Source of the DNA: Aphidius gifuensis
Taxonomy: Eukaryota; Arthropoda; Insecta; Hymenoptera; Braconidae
NCBI RefSeq assembly: GCF_014905175.1
Contig: NC_057788.1
Span: 22,662,154-22,726,153 of the forward strand
Direction: 5' to 3'
Length of the DNA: 64,000 nucleotides
The notes under the pieces are model-generated. The model was not told the DNA's origin, ran no database searches, and saw nothing but the letters and a program-made list of their open reading frames with translations. How positions within the stretch are numbered: the stretch's first letter is position 1; each line of letters starts with the position of its first letter. Positions 14,271-30,030 of the stretch are shown here, one piece after another. A program made the position numbers and the translations under genes.

Positions 14271-17200
14271 GTAAGTTTTTTTTAAAATTAATTTCTCGTT
14301 GAATATTTACAAAAATTAATATTCAATATTACTAAGATAACAATTATAATATTAACGTTTAAATGAAATTAAAATTTTAATTATTTTCATCATTTTAAAT
14401 CAGCTTTTAGAGCTATATCTCTGAATTTTTATTATTTTTGTATATTTTTTTATAGATATAATTTAATATGATGCTTAAGTCAAATGTAAAATTGAAAAAT
14501 CAATTAATTAAATTGTGGAAAATTTGCTATAAAAAATTTCAAAATAAGATTAAACAAAAAATAAAAAAAAATAAAATATCTATAGAATAATTTTGCAAGA
14601 CTTATTATTAACTATATCGGTTAAAACTTTCTCGAGATTAAGAGTTGCATCACGTGTGCCACAAGTGTGTGATTAATTTTTTTTTTTCTTCTCTAAGATT
14701 ATTTTATTTTTTTTTAAATCGATGCACGTCTTAATCACGTTATGATTAGATCCTTTCACCCTGGCGTCAATCGACAACCTGGAGCATTTATCCGCTTCAT
14801 TTATTTCACCGTTTTTTTTTTTTTTTGTCTTTTTATTTAAATATAGATATAAATAAAAAAAAAAAAAAATGTATATTTATATACTTTTATCTTTATGAAA
14901 ATGTCAATTTAACTTAATCGAAAATATTTTCATGAAAATTTCAAATGTTTTTATACAATAAATTTTTTTTATATAAATAAATTTTCTTACAATTTTTTAT
15001 CTCATATTTTGACATCTTGAAAGACGACACTTTTAAAGATTTATATTTTCATTCTATTTGCTTTTTTATTTGTATATATATTTTTATTCTTATATACCAA
15101 TCTCAATGATTTTTTTTTTCTTTTTATTTATATATTAAAATTTAATTTATCAAACATTATATAAATGAAAAATGTTAAATTAAATAACAAATAAAAAAAA
15201 AAATAGTATAAAAACTTTAAAACGCAAACAGAATTATTTTTAAGTTTTTTATTTTAATCTTAGTCTTTGTTTTTACTTCAACATTTGTACGTGCGATTCA
15301 GCCATTCTAGTATTTTTTTTTTTGTTGAACTGATAAAGCAGATTTAGGTGAGTCTACCACCTCCTACCCTATACTAAAAATCCTCTTTCTCTTTACCACC
15401 CGGTACCTCCCGGACAGTACTCTCAAAGTATCGTTAACCTTTTATCCGAGGACCAAACTGAGGCGTGGCTAGCAAAGATAAAGTACCTAAAATTCTGTAT
15501 GACTTCACTTGAGTCCACTATTATATGCCATTATTTAAAAAAAAAAAAAAACAAATATATACCTATATCTCCATCAAATGACTTGGAAAAAAAAGAAAAA
15601 CAATGACTAAAAAAAAACGTGTACATCACCTAGTCATGTCAAAAATAATAATAAAAAAATAGTCGAAATTTTATTCTCAATTTGTCTTGTTTCGAGTGAT
15701 AGAGTAGATAGTAATAAATGTATCACAGATGGATGCGGGTTGGCATGAGAGTTTTTGAGGTGATGAAAAAAAAAATAGAGTATAAAAAAACCAAAGAAAA
15801 ATAAATAATAATAATAAATAAATGCAAGAGAAAGAAAAGTATATTCTTGATAAGAAAAAAGAGAGTTGTGTTGGTTGAATTGCATATAGTGACTTTTTTC
15901 ACAATTCTATTTTCTCTCTTCTAGAGGAAAAGTGTAAAAGTGAAAAAAAAAAAGGTAAAACAACGACGTCGACGACGCCGACGATGACACACAACGACTG
16001 GTGCAATATTATTTGAAAAAAAGAAAAAATAAAAAAAAATTCAAGAGGCCAAGTAATAAAAGCAACGAGTATTATTTTTATTCAACTATCCAATTTTTTT
16101 TATATTTTATTATCATCATCTTGCTGACTTTGATCACTTATATAAAATATAATATAATGCTGAAATATAAAAAACAATTAAATCAAATTTTTAATAATTA
16201 TATTATCTCATTTTATTGTTTTGAATTTTATTATTTTCGCAACATGAAATAAATAAAATAATAAGTATATATTGTTTTACTTTTAGCCAATAAAAATATA
16301 TAAATTTATTTTTTCTTTTAATGATATTTTTAACTTTATATTTCCAGTGTTAAAATTGAATTATAAAAAAGTTTATTATATTTCATTCAATTATATAACT
16401 TTTATGAATAATAAGAATTTTGAAAGATTGACTAATAATTATTACATCAAAGCCGAAAGTTTTTATGATTTTTTTTTTTTTTTTACACAATATAGAATTG
16501 TAAAGATTCCAGATATCCACGTAGCTCAGTGTCTGACTTCAAACGGACCTCGATCACTGACCGATAAATGAGAAGCAAAATAGAAAGAAGAAGAAAGTAG
16601 AAAAAAAAGTATAACAAATTTTTTTTTCAAAAATAAATATTGAAAATAAAGAAAAGAAAAATGTTAAAGAATTGTGTGAAAAAGTAAAAAGGAAAAGATT
16701 TACGATGGCTTGTGCCTTTATGGTGCCCTTCAATGGATTTCTCAAGGGAAACGGAGAAAAAGCCAAACCATTAGTAAAAATTTCTCGTTAAGAAAACGCA
16801 AAAGAAAATAAAATACTCTGATAAAATATCATTTGTATACATGTTTTTCCATCACTACATACATATATTTTTTTTATCATCAACTCGTTATATATAAAAT
16901 GAAATAAACCGAAAAAATAATAAATTTGGTTTTACGTTGCAAACCATATTATTTTACAAAAATAATACTATATATAAATTGATAAGTCATTGATATTGTT
17001 TGATAATTGAACCTTTTCATAAAAAAAAAAAAATGCAAAAATAAATAACTTTTTTCAAATATTATTATTACACTTTATATTTTTTCTTTTGACATTTTTC
17101 ATCCCGAGGGCTTTCGAATTTTCTGCTGCAATTTCACGCGCAAACCAATCGTAAAAATTGCATCAGCCAATTCACATGGAAGATAAAAATAAAATGGTCA

Positions 17201-20200
17201 TAAAAGAACTTAAATCGTATTGAGTTAGAATCACTCAACATATATATATATATATATATTATTGTAAAATATATATAAATATACAATAAGAAATAAAATA
17301 AGAAAAATTCAAATAATAATATAATAAATAAAAAAAAAAAAAGTCTGTGGTTGTTGTGGTTCGGCGTTTTACATGTTTAAAATGTTTTGTGGTTATTGTG
17401 GTTATTGTCTGAATATATATGCAAGTGTAAATACATATACGTATTGTTAACTAAAGTAACCAATAGCGTGACCATTAACGCCAACCTGATCCTCAAAAAA
17501 AAAAAAAAATTAAATCAAATAAAAATATGATATATATTTTTAAAATTGTCTCATTGGTTGATTAGTTACCAATGTCTTTCTCTTTCTCTTTTTGTTATAA
17601 AAGTACTCAATTTTATTCTTAAAAAATAATAATTATATTGATAAATTTATTATGTATTTTTTTTACATAAATTACATTCAAATGATATACGATTATGTCA
17701 CACACACTCTACGAGTGAAAAAAAAAAATTTAATCAGGTTTAAAAAAATTAAAAATCAGTCTTAATTTTACATAAATTTTAATTTTTTTTTTTTTCGAAT
17801 AAAAATACTTGTAAAAAAGAACGGAATAATTATTACTATCAAGTGTATAAATATTAATTGAGAAAAATTTAAAATAAAAAAAGCTTTTCGAAAAAAATAA
17901 AGATTTTCAAGGGAGCTGCATTACAAAATGGAATGAAACATTGAGCGAGTAATGAGAAAAGGTTGAATGTGTGCATGTACATATATGCAATTATACATAT
18001 ACGACATCAATAAATTGTATAGTACTTTGCTTAGATACTGACGAATGTGTGTATGTGTTGGTATTGTATATAAAGTCATGAGAGATTTCTGTCATTTAAC
18101 TTCAGGAAAATTCAAGACGTGCTTGTCTTATCTTCCAACCTCAATCCTCATTTCAAAGTTTTAACTTAAAACTTAAATGTACATACGAATTTACGTTTTC
18201 ATTCAGTTATTTTTGAAACTTTATATTTTTTTTTTTTTGTTTTTATATTTATTTTGATATTATTTTATATAAAAGAAAGACAAGAAAAGCTCTCAAGACT
18301 TTTACCGTAATTTCTTTGTAATCAAGTGTTTTGAAGAAATTGTTAAGAAAAAAAATTCTAAAAAATTATTTGTATAAAATGTTTTTATGCATTATACTAT
18401 TATTTTATTTATTTAAAATTTCTATCACGTCACTCGATCATTCAAAGATATTGCTCAAGACCAAACATACCATCACACTGTGATGGACTTTGTCGTACAT
18501 CTTTCACACACAATCTATCTAGAATAATATATATTTTTTTTTCATTTGTCAGCCTCTTTTACCTCTAAAACTATTTCTGGTACTTTCAATATATATATAT
18601 TTTCTATCGATCCAACTCCATCAATGTTACCCAACCAGAATTTATTGAACTCGTGTCTATCCATAATTTTCCACTTGAATATCACCACGAACAGTACAAT
18701 AATCCAAATAAAATAATAAAAAATTAAATAAACCAAAAAAAAAAAATAAAACAGATGGAATAAATAAATAATGTTATTAATAAATAAATTTTTTAAATAA
18801 AATACAAATATTGAAAAAATATAAAAAATGAATATTATAATGAGATTTTGAAATTGTATGAGTATTTTCAAACCCTTCGTGCTTATGTTAACCTTCCACA
18901 AAAATACGTGATGTTGTTCAAAAATTTTTTTATATGCGTATATACATGCTACGCTACATATATTTTTTTTTTTTATTATGTATATTATTTTCATTTTTCA
19001 TACTTCCTCATATCACATAAAATAAACCTCTTTTTCCAGATTTTATAACATCCTGACGATACTCACGTAACATAGTGCAAAAAAATTTGTCAAGCATATA
19101 GGGTTGACACTTGGGATAAAGATAAAAATGTTCACCTCAGGTTACGTATATCTGATAATATATACGTATAAATAAAAAAAAATTAAAAATTAAACTTTTA
19201 TGACAAAATAATATTTGCAAGTACTTCAAGGATATTTTTTTTAATTTTTTTTTCTTTTCATTTAATCATAATTTTGGAATGAAAAACTCAAGGGTTTACT
19301 GGATTACTATATGATGTATATATTTATATATTTATCTATGTAAAGAAAAAAATGCAATAAAGAAAAGATTAAATAACGTTTCAAGAGAGTAAGGTTCATG
19401 AGGTGGGTGGGAAAGGGGCAAGCAATCTTGATACGATATATAAAATTTGACCAGAGGCCATGAAATCATCAGGTTAAATATATATGGTGTAAATAAAAAA
19501 TAGGCCAAAGGGAAGGGACATTCAGGAAATTTCAAGGGTCCAGTATAAACCTGCAGGGGATGCGCAAACGCAATTCAAAGATGAGAAAAAAAATTTTCGT
19601 TGTCAGTAGCAACGAAGCGCTACGGAATATTGTTGTTAGTCACATCGTGCTGTGATATCATCACGACAACACGTACTTAAAAATTATCAGTATATTTTTT
19701 AACTTTAAATAATAAATAAATAGCTATAAAAAATAAATAAAAAATAAAATAAAATAAAAAAATAATTAATAAATAAAATTTAATGAAAATTAATTAAATC
19801 AAAAAAAAAATAAAATAAAATAAAATAAAATAAATATTTCATTTTAAGTGAATTAATTACAATTAACATTCGAGTGATAATGTTGTTCTTTCGAGGACTC
19901 TGGAAGAGTAATTCAAAACATAAAAGTAAGTTTTAAAAAATTTATATTATATTTAAATTTTCCTTCAAATTTAAAATCATATTTGAATATGTAGAAAAAT
20001 TTTTATATTGACTAAACGTGTTTGTGAATTTAAAATGAGATTGAAATATATAAAATTGATTGAAATAAAAGAAAAAAGAAAAAAAATATCTAAGAACAAA
20101 CAGAATAAAAATGAGAGACAAAAAAAAAAAATTTAAAAAGAAGTGCATTCGTACCTGACAAAGTAAAGCCCAACTAGAACTTTGGCCATCGGTCCTTACA

Positions 20201-23200
20201 CTATTTATTATTCATGAAGCTCTTGGTATTCGCGCGAAAAAAACGTGCACTGCTATACTGATCTACCGGACCACTTTTGCCACTCTGTAAAAAACAAAAA
20301 TTTATTTATTTTTATACATGCAATAAAATGATACAAAAAAGAATAAAAATACCTATAAATATTTAAATATTTATAGCAAATTAAAATTCAAATATATTGA
20401 CGAAATTTTCAATAATAAAATAAAATAGATTTTAGATAAATTGATTTTAGTTATAATTAATTAATTAATTTTTCTATGTTTAGAGATTTTAATAATATTT
20501 ATTAAATATCAACTTGGTAAAATAATGTTTGACAAAATATTGGAAACTATGGTGATGACATGGTTCCTTGAATATTCAGTTAACACGATTACTTTAAATA
20601 ATTTGTAACTTAAACTCCACGTCTGCCACCTGAAGATTATATCGATATACATAATATAACCACCCTTTGGCAAATTTCGATACATAACATGACCTTTTCA
20701 AACAAATCCAATTATCAATAATATTACTATTCACAACACAAGCTTTAATTTATTATTTTTTTTTTTTTTTCTAGTCATTTGCTAAAAAAGTTGTCTATAA
20801 AAAAAATATATTTCACTGTATTTTTATTTTACTATTATTTTATTATTTTCTTTAACTTAGGTAATAAAATTTTATGTTCTAACCCTGATAATATTCTCGG
20901 AAACAACTGCAGTTGTGAACTTGCATTTTTTTTTTCTGTAATTTTTTTGTTTTTTACAGTTTTTTAAAAAAAATAAAATTAAAAAAATTGTAAGAAAAAC
21001 TTTGGCAATAACTTAAAAGTAATACATATATTTTTAAGTTTATTTTATTTTTTTTTTTTGAAAAACATTTTTATCATTGAAGTTGAATAGGTAAGAGTGT
21101 CAATGTAGCAAGATGAAATATGTTAAGTGATGAATGTTGCTGAGTGAATTTGTAATTTCAAGTAATCGAACATGTGCATGTATATAAATTTATATATATA
21201 TTGTACATATGTACAATGAGCTTTAGATGAAGCCTCTAAATTTGTTTTCCACCATTGGGTATCCCAGAGCTTATGAATATTCAATGACACTCTAACAGAC
21301 ATATACACATACACTACAGTTTCACGCACAATTGAATTTATATATAACGTGTCCTTTTACCAGTTGTAAAAGCAATAAAATATCTTTAAACTCGTACACA
21401 ACTATCAAGTACATTGGTAAGAGATCGTTAAACTCTTTTAATTAAATTGCGAGAGATAAAGTATAAAAAAAAAAAATAATAATTAAATTAAAACAAACAA
21501 AAAGTAGCATTAAAAAAATTATATAGAAAAAGTTTTCAATCTAAAAATAAAAAAATAAAATAATTGGAAAATAAAACAATACGGTATTGTTAAAAAAATT
21601 AATTATCTTGTTCACTGAGTATTTCATTAATGAATATCCCGAGAAAAGCTGCGTTATTGAGGATTGACACTGTGGAAATAAGATAAAAATAAAAAAAAAT
21701 AAAATTTCTGCTCATTTCCTTGTTTTTGTTTTTAAAACTTTTTAACTTTTGCAGGTGTCATAAAAGTGTATACTTGTTTTTCCACTGTTTTTTTAAACTT
21801 TTATATATATACAAAAAATAAAAATGCAAAATAAGAAAAATATACTTGTTATTTTTTTGTAATAATAATACAGTCATTTTCATTGGAAAATTTGATTATA
21901 AAAGTTATTATTTTTCATATTGCTTTATCCACATAATACACCAAATATCAACGCATGAAAAATACATATAGCTCTTAATTTTAAAATAATATTAAAAAGT
22001 AAAAAAACAAAAACATCCAAAATAAAAAATAAAAAAATATCTCTATCACTAACGAACACACCTGCGTTGATGAAAAATGAAAAACAAAAATAGAAAATAA
22101 TGAAAAAAAAAAACCAATTACAACATGTATTGGAAAAATAAAAATTCATCAAAATCTGTCACTTTGTATACATGGTTTATTTTGAAAATAAATTGATTAT
22201 AAAAAAAAAAAGTAAATTAAATTTATAAATAGACAATAAATTAATATATACCTATATAAATGAAAATTAATTTTTTTATAATTTCAAGTGTTGTTAGCAT
22301 TTTGTTTTCAACTTGTAAAACCAAAAGTTGAGTAGTTTTATACGGATGAAAACTCAATTTAAATACAAATTAAATGACACCCGGGTGCACCTGGAAGAGC
22401 GAGTAGTATAATTCTCCAGTACACATTTACCATGATCCACAAGAAAACTAGATGAGAGTTTATATATATAGCTTGATGGGGATGCTTGTTAGTCCCGGTA
22501 ATTTAGCTTCATGACTTTCTAACTCAACGATCCTTATATTTTACGTAAAATTTTCTGAATAATTTATATATAAATTACATATTTTTTTATTTTTTATATT
22601 TACGTCAAAATTTAAAGAGCCTCTCTAGTCTCTCCCTATATATATACATCGACAACTACGCCTTGACAATATTCAAAGGTCTCTAATTTTTTTTTTTTTT
22701 TCATTTTAAAAAGCTGTCAAAAGCATGTAAACACTTATAGTGCTCTATCAAGAGTTGCGTTCATTAAACATCGGCCCCGTCATAAATTGAAAAAATAAAA
22801 TACCTATTCACTCTTTAGTCCCTTCAACATATCAACATTAATAATTAAAATTTTCAAACTAAAAATTTCATATTTAATATATATTTATTTTAATTACATA
22901 AAACTAGATTAAAAATGAGTGCTTCATATTTAATAATAAATTTATATATAAAATATTCTTTGTCATAAATTTTTTCATGATAATCCAAAGTCACATATCA
23001 AATACTATTTTTTCTTTCTCTTCTTTTATCCAGTATGGTTAAATTAAAAAAATAAAAAATCAACATAGTTATTGTAATTCAAAAAGAAAGAAAAAAAAAA
23101 ACGAAAATAATAAATTTAACGAGAAAAATTACAAAAAAAAAAAATAATAATTTAAATAAAAATGATATCCTCTTGTGGAATTTATTTTATAAAATTCTTT

Positions 23201-26200
23201 ATATATTTTTTAAAATAATAAAAAATAATAAAAAGCAATATATTTACTTGTTCCGACTTATTGCTCGCTTAATGAAATTTTTGAACACCCTTGAGTGTAA
23301 TTCTCAGAACGTCATGTACAAACTACCACTTTCATTAAATTCACTTTAAATGAATAATAAAATTAATTTTTATATGTTAATAAATTCATATCACAGCTAG
23401 ACAAAATAACATTTAACTGTACATGTTTATAGTTTAAAATTTAATTGTTATGGAGGTCAGCTTTTTAAGTAATTATTAATGATTTAAAAATTTATAATCA
23501 AATAGACACATGTATACATCCAAGTAGTTAAGGTCAATCTACAGGCAGACTGTTTTCACGTCTAAATTGTCGTCTTAATGTATTTTGTACAATGTTCATT
23601 TTCACTCGGGAAATAGTTGGACAAAGCCAACAACAAAGTGAAGCTTTATGTACACTACACAATATATATATTACATAGATATTTTAACAATGTAACACAG
23701 ACACATTTTGATACATGTCTGTAGTGCAATTTTCATGTGATATATAACATATATATGTACATGAAAAATTTATATATACATGTACACATTGTACATATAT
23801 GTACAGGTGAAAATGTTTGTATCAGTGTGAACTGTTACGATGGGGCTCTTTCGACTTTTCTAGCAATAAATTTAAAACCGACCACATGCGATTTGCTGAG
23901 TGTCACTGTAAATTCTGGAATATACCTTTTCCTGTCTCACCAAACTTCTGTGTTATACTCGAGACACTTTTATACCATAATTTTAATATAAATTTAGCAA
24001 TTTTTTAACGTTACATGTCAAAATGTACATTTTTTTTTTTCTAACATCAGTATAAATTTGTTTATTATTTTTTTTTTATCTATATAATTTCTAATTTACG
24101 TTCAACGTTTGCTATGTAATTTTATATTTTTTATATTATTCTTAAAATGTAAACCAACGAGAAAGTAAGCTACTTTAAAGTTGCTTTTAGTTACTCGTAT
24201 ATATATGAAAAAAAATAGAAAAAAAAAATCAAAAAACTTGCCACGAACATGGAAGTAAAAAAACTTTTTCTTTTACCACTATATTTTTATTTCAAAAAAT
24301 TTGTTTTTTTTTTTTTTATTTTTAAATTTAAAAAAAAAAACCTTTTTAAATTCTTCAACTGATCTTTCTTGTTGTGATGACAAACATGATAAAAAACATG
24401 ACAATACCCAAGGTACTATTCACTCTGTATATATATTTTAACAATATCACCAGGGCATATCTACTATCAAACACATTTGAATATAAAAGTTTATTTTATT
24501 TTATATTTTTTTTTTTTCAAGCAATCTAAATGGATGTATACTATTTTCCGATTTTGTATATATGTAAAATAACCAATTGCCTTCTTTGTTCGACGGATTC
24601 GACACGTTATTTTGTCCACGAATAAATAAATAAAAAAAAAAAAATAATAAAAAATAAATAAACCGAAAAACCCAATCTTTGATAAGAAAAACAGATAAAG
24701 AAAAAAATATTCTAAAAAATGACAAGTACAAAAAAATAAAAAAATAAATATACCGCAATATAAATATTTCTGCAAAGCTCCAAGAAAACAGAAAAGAAAA
24801 TCGTTTATTTTTTTTATTTCAAAAATTTCATTGTCCTGATTTGTTTGTTTTTTTTTTTGTATGATTTGAATAAAAAAAAAGGAACTGATCGACAGTATTG
24901 ATTTGATAATCCTTCAAGTGTAATAGGATCTGGTTGTATCGTTGCCTGGTTGTATTGTTAAAAGATTAGCCTGTTCCATGTGATATCACTTTCTGTCTAG
25001 ATTTGTCTGAGACTGTGGATGAAAAGCTTTTATGTACAATGATATCAGAATATATATATGATCTGGGAAAACGTTGACTATATACGGAAGGATATAAACG
25101 GGTATGAAGACAATGACTATGGGCTAGATTAACGAGCAAAAGTTGAACAACAGTTGAGAGAGGATTACGTGAATATAGTTGGTGATGACATTGTCCACTG
25201 TTATCAATTCAATCCTGACGATTTGAAACATTAATAAATTCAACATATATTTTTTTATATAATAATAATTCAACTTAGATATGCTTATCATATTTTCAAA
25301 TTTAATATTTTACATTATATATATCTAAATAGTAAAATTATACTTTAATCTTATTATCCAATTATATATTTTATTTTATCTTTATTTTTGGTTTCTTTAT
25401 TTTTTTTTTTTTTTTGCTGATATTATATGATTCATAAATTCAGTGGGTATAATACTGCGGTCACATTTACCTTTTATGTTCTTTTTAACCGAAAAAACTC
25501 ATCAAGTAAATGCTCCCTCAGGTTATACTGGGTTATATCATGAATTTTTTAGTTTTTTTTTTCGTCAATTGAATGTAAAATCTACTCTTTGTGTTCAATT
25601 TTTAAAAAGAATCTTTTGAATATATACTGATAAATGTCAAAAAAATGCAAAATATTCTATTTTAGTTATTTTTTTTTTTTTTACTTGAATTTTTTTTAAT
25701 GAAAAATCTGATGAAATCCTTGAAAGAATGGATCTTGTATATACGTGTCCGTTATTTATTTATTTATTTTTTTCATTTCTGCATTTTTGAAAAACAAATA
25801 GAACATTCTTGATCCTGCGGGACATGCGAGAGACTTTGATATTGGAAAAAAAAAATACATGTTTGTATATATATATATATATATATATTATCTGTGAGAG
25901 ACGGATGTTGCGAGTCTTTTTCTTTTTCTTAGCTACCCCTAGGGATTCGCTTATTTTTTTCTATTTGTTTTATTTGTTTTATACTCAAGAGATTCGACAC
26001 TTAATTCGTCGACACTTTTCAAGATTGGGATACATAAACAAACAGCTCATAAAATATATATAAAAATATTTTTTTTAATTGATAAATTTATTAAAGAAAT
26101 GAAAAAAAATGATTAATTATTTGCGCCCTTGAATGACAATAGTAATTGCATTTTTTTTTCATGAAATATTTTTCCATAAATTTTTTTATGTCGTTCTAAT

Positions 26201-29200
26201 CATTTTTTTTTTTTTTCCTTTTATTATATAATTTATAGACGATCAAAGTATCTTGATAATTTCGAAGAAAATGATTTATCACATTCCATTTTTTTTTTTT
26301 TTTTATTCATATTATTTTTTATTACTTGAAAGCTTCTTATTGAGAGACATAAAAAGAAAACAGTCCTTTTGCAAGGTCTGTTATCTTTTTCCATTCATTC
26401 ATTTATTCTTTCTTTTTATCGTTATTTCTTTATCATATTGATTTCCTTGAATTTGCTACAAATTGAAAAATGATTGATCACTTTGTTTGAAAATTTTTAA
26501 ATAAATACTGACGCAAAAAAAAAAAAAAAATCAAATACTCACATGAATAAACAACTAAATAATAATATAATTAAATTTTTTTTTTATTGGTGAATAATAA
26601 TAATTAAAATAAAACTCGTAATAATAATAAAAAAAAATAACACATGAGATTAGTAAGAATTGAAAATCAAGAAAAAACTATTTTATTTCATTTATCCTGC
26701 AGGTTTAATGATTATATGTTCATGAAATGCAGAATAGTAATATTTGTACGTTTCTATATATATACAAAATTCGTTGTATAATTAATTCAAAGAATCTCAT
26801 TACTCATCAGAATTGTTCTCAACATTTTGGTCTTTCTCTAAAAACATTACTTGATTCTCTAATTCACTTCAACCAACTTAAAATCTTCTTCACATAAAAA
26901 GATCACTTTATTGTTGCTAATTATATACACACTGAAAGTTTTTTTATTTTTCATTGTGAAATTAGCTACAATAAAATAATTTTAGAGAAGATTTTGTTAT
27001 TCTACTTTTTTTTTTTTTATAAATTGAAAAAAAGTTTTCAAGTTTATCTTGTGATTAAAGACTTTGTCTTGATTTTTGGTCTCCCGGTTTAACAAGATAA
27101 CTAACCCATGTTATCAAATTGGTGTCTAAAAGTTGGTTGTTTTCAACTCAAAATTACCACTTAACAATCGAAAAACCTCTATATATATATATAAAAAAAA
27201 ACGTTTATTAATAGAAGAATAAAAAATGTAAGAACTTTTAAAGTTTACATGGGATTTAAAATTTTGTGGGCTTGAAATTAAATCGATAAAAGTATTCTAT
27301 GAGCTGAATGGATAAAGGTTCTTCTTTGTTATACCCCAAAGGCATTTCAACCACTCTTTTTTTATTTTTTTTTCTTATTTTCTGTCATTTTGGAAAGTAT
27401 GAGAAAAACTTTTTCAAGGAATAAAAGTTTCAGTTGATGGCGATGAAGTTACTTTACCAATCATTATTATTATTTATTATTATTTTTTTATTAACAGAAT
27501 TTACTTTCTTTTAACGACAATGCATTACAATTTTATTTATAGAAGATGTATTTTTTTTTTAAACTACCACTTGTGCTAATATATAAGAACAATATCAATG
27601 AGTTTAGAGTAGTAAAATCCCTGGGGAAATATTTTTGTCACGCTATAGCCTTATGAAAAATAATATATATTGTTGTTAATTTATGGTAATAATTTGTCAT
27701 CAGGTGTATATTTTTTTTTTATAAATGTATATGTTGAATAGATAAATTTCCATTGATGCAAGATTAATGGCATTGAGGTGGTGACTTTTACCTCTTGACA
27801 CTGACAACAAAATGCATCGTTTTAATATCTCAAACACACGACTGACATGCCAAGCATTCAACACCTTTTTAGACTTACTTTTTCATCCCTTATTTTATAT
27901 ATATTTTTTTCTATTTATTTTTTTACACTATGGCTTCAATTTATTTCCAAGTTTGCCATATATTTTTTTTCTCTTTATGTAACACATGCTACACCTGCAT
28001 TCTTTTGGCACAATGTAAAAAATGTAAAAATTGTTCAACCTTTAATTTATGAGATTCAAAACTGCCTCGTTACTTTCACCACTTTGAGATTAATAACTTT
28101 GATAATATTATTTTTTTCTATTTAAAGTTTAAAACAAACTTAATGCTGTCAATAAGACAACAATATATAGTTGTGCTTGTTATTAAAATTTCAACTTGTT
28201 ATCTATTATTTTATATCGTAAAATATCGTTTATTTTAATGAGCAAATAAAAATATAATACATGAATAATTTATAAATTGTTGTAGATTATTTGGATATAC
28301 AATATATGACAACAATTTAAAATATGGTTCAAAGCATACTTGAGCTTTTTTTGTTGAAATATTTAAAGAATGATGACAAGGTGTAGACCAATTTTATCCG
28401 AGAATAATAAGAGACAAACTCAAAGAGGATTTTATTATCATTTTTTTTTTTTTTCTTTTACTTTGTCACGTCTTTAGTAATTTTTTATTCTTTGCGGTTT
28501 ATTGAAGGAGGAAAAAGCATATGTTTTCGTTAAACTTTCAATAATAAAATCTTATAGCTATAAATTTTATTTTTTACCTCTTGAAAAATTAAAAAAACAA
28601 AAAACCACCACCGTAACCCAGATAACAAAATACCAATACATACCAGTATACACTTATGTGTTTATTGGTACATGCATACCACCGTTTATTATTTGGAAAG
28701 ATAAAAGCTTTCTTTGCTCAATTTTTATAAGTTAAAAACATGCTATTTACACATAAACAATGTAAATTCTTTGACTAAAAAAAGATTTTTTTATTATTAC
28801 ACTGAAAAGTCGCTTTATAAATTTAAAAATTTCATATTTTTTATAATTTAAAAACTTTTTTATTTATTTAGATAAGCTACTTGATATAAAATACATATTT
28901 CGTTTCAAAGGAATAAGACATCAAAGTGTTTGTATACATATTAAAGTAAATGCTCCATTCCAATATTTTTATTTCAATACTGCAGCTCATGGGAATAAGG
29001 TCACGCAGAATCGTTGAAAAAAATATATAACTTTAGATAAATATTTTGTTAGATTCTTGTATTTATATTATTATGTTTATTTATGTTTTTCAGAACTTTG
29101 TGAAGAATGGGCTCTAGCAAGTAGTCGTGAATGTATTGAAATCGGAGAATCAATCGGACTTAATTCTAATAGTTTAGGACCATTTCCAGACGATGAAGAA

Positions 29201-29999
29201 CATGAATCGAAATTTAATCTTAAATATCTTGGTAGTACACTTGTTGAAGTACCATCAAGTGAAGAAGCAACTGCCGATGCGATAAAAACAATTATAACAC
29301 TGGTAAATGATCAACAAAATTATTCGAATAATTATATTTATTTTTAAATAAAACTAAACGAAAGAATAAAAAAAAAAAAAAGCGAGTAATTAAAACTACG
29401 ATTGAAAAAGTAAAAAATCATAATAATATATAATTTCAATTATTTTATTGATTGACTGACATAAATAATAAATTATTTTCCAAAATGAAATTTTATGTGA
29501 TTTGCAAATGGATAAAATAAATGAATTATCTATTTAATATAATTTGTTAAAATTTAATAACTATACAAATTGGATAGATAGAATATTTTTTTATTTAATT
29601 TTCATATATGAGTAGATATATTTTGATATTTAATCTACTTATTTAAATATTGATTTTTCATATTTTTCATATTTTTATTTAGTTATACATCTGGTAGTTT
29701 TATATATATATCATCTAACATAAACGACCAGAAAAGTAGTTTCATTGAGTATTCAATATTTGAGTTTCTATGATAAACCAACTTTCATTCAAATAAAAAA
29801 AAAATAAAAAAAAAGTGTATGAAAACTGTCTGAAATATATTCTGGTTTAGTCAGCTTTAACCGATGTCTGTATATTCGACAATAATGCAGCTTACAATTT
29901 TTATAAAGTCGCGAAAAGCATATACAAAAAAAAAAAAAAAAAACATTTATTCAATTTTATATCGTTCAGGTCAAATGTTCATGAATGAATCCAAATTTT

Positions 30000-30030
<31 letters not shown>

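Larger units (their letters stand above)
14271..29093 (+). other. large first intron of LDLRAP1
   Basis: A 14.8-kb intron from exon 1a, or 9.2 kb from exon 1b. Most of it is low-complexity A/T sequence with TA microsatellites near 17240-17260 and 25867-25889. Less AT-rich islands stand out at 15340-15530, 16490-16570, 17100-17170, 18560-18680, 20155-20290, 22380-22500, 23500-23660, 23860-23960, 24900-25150 and 25800-26010. They are candidates for enhancers or small exons. Several show splice-like edges on the minus strand (15411-15505, 18566-18675, 20155-20284). I found no ORF in the intron that I can assign to a family. Confidence 0.6.

Noticed and set aside
18542..18994. 150-codon minus-strand frame
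   Set aside because: Mostly Phe/Ile/Tyr/Lys from A/T runs. Only the last ~35 codons are less biased, and these are covered as a possible exon-like island.
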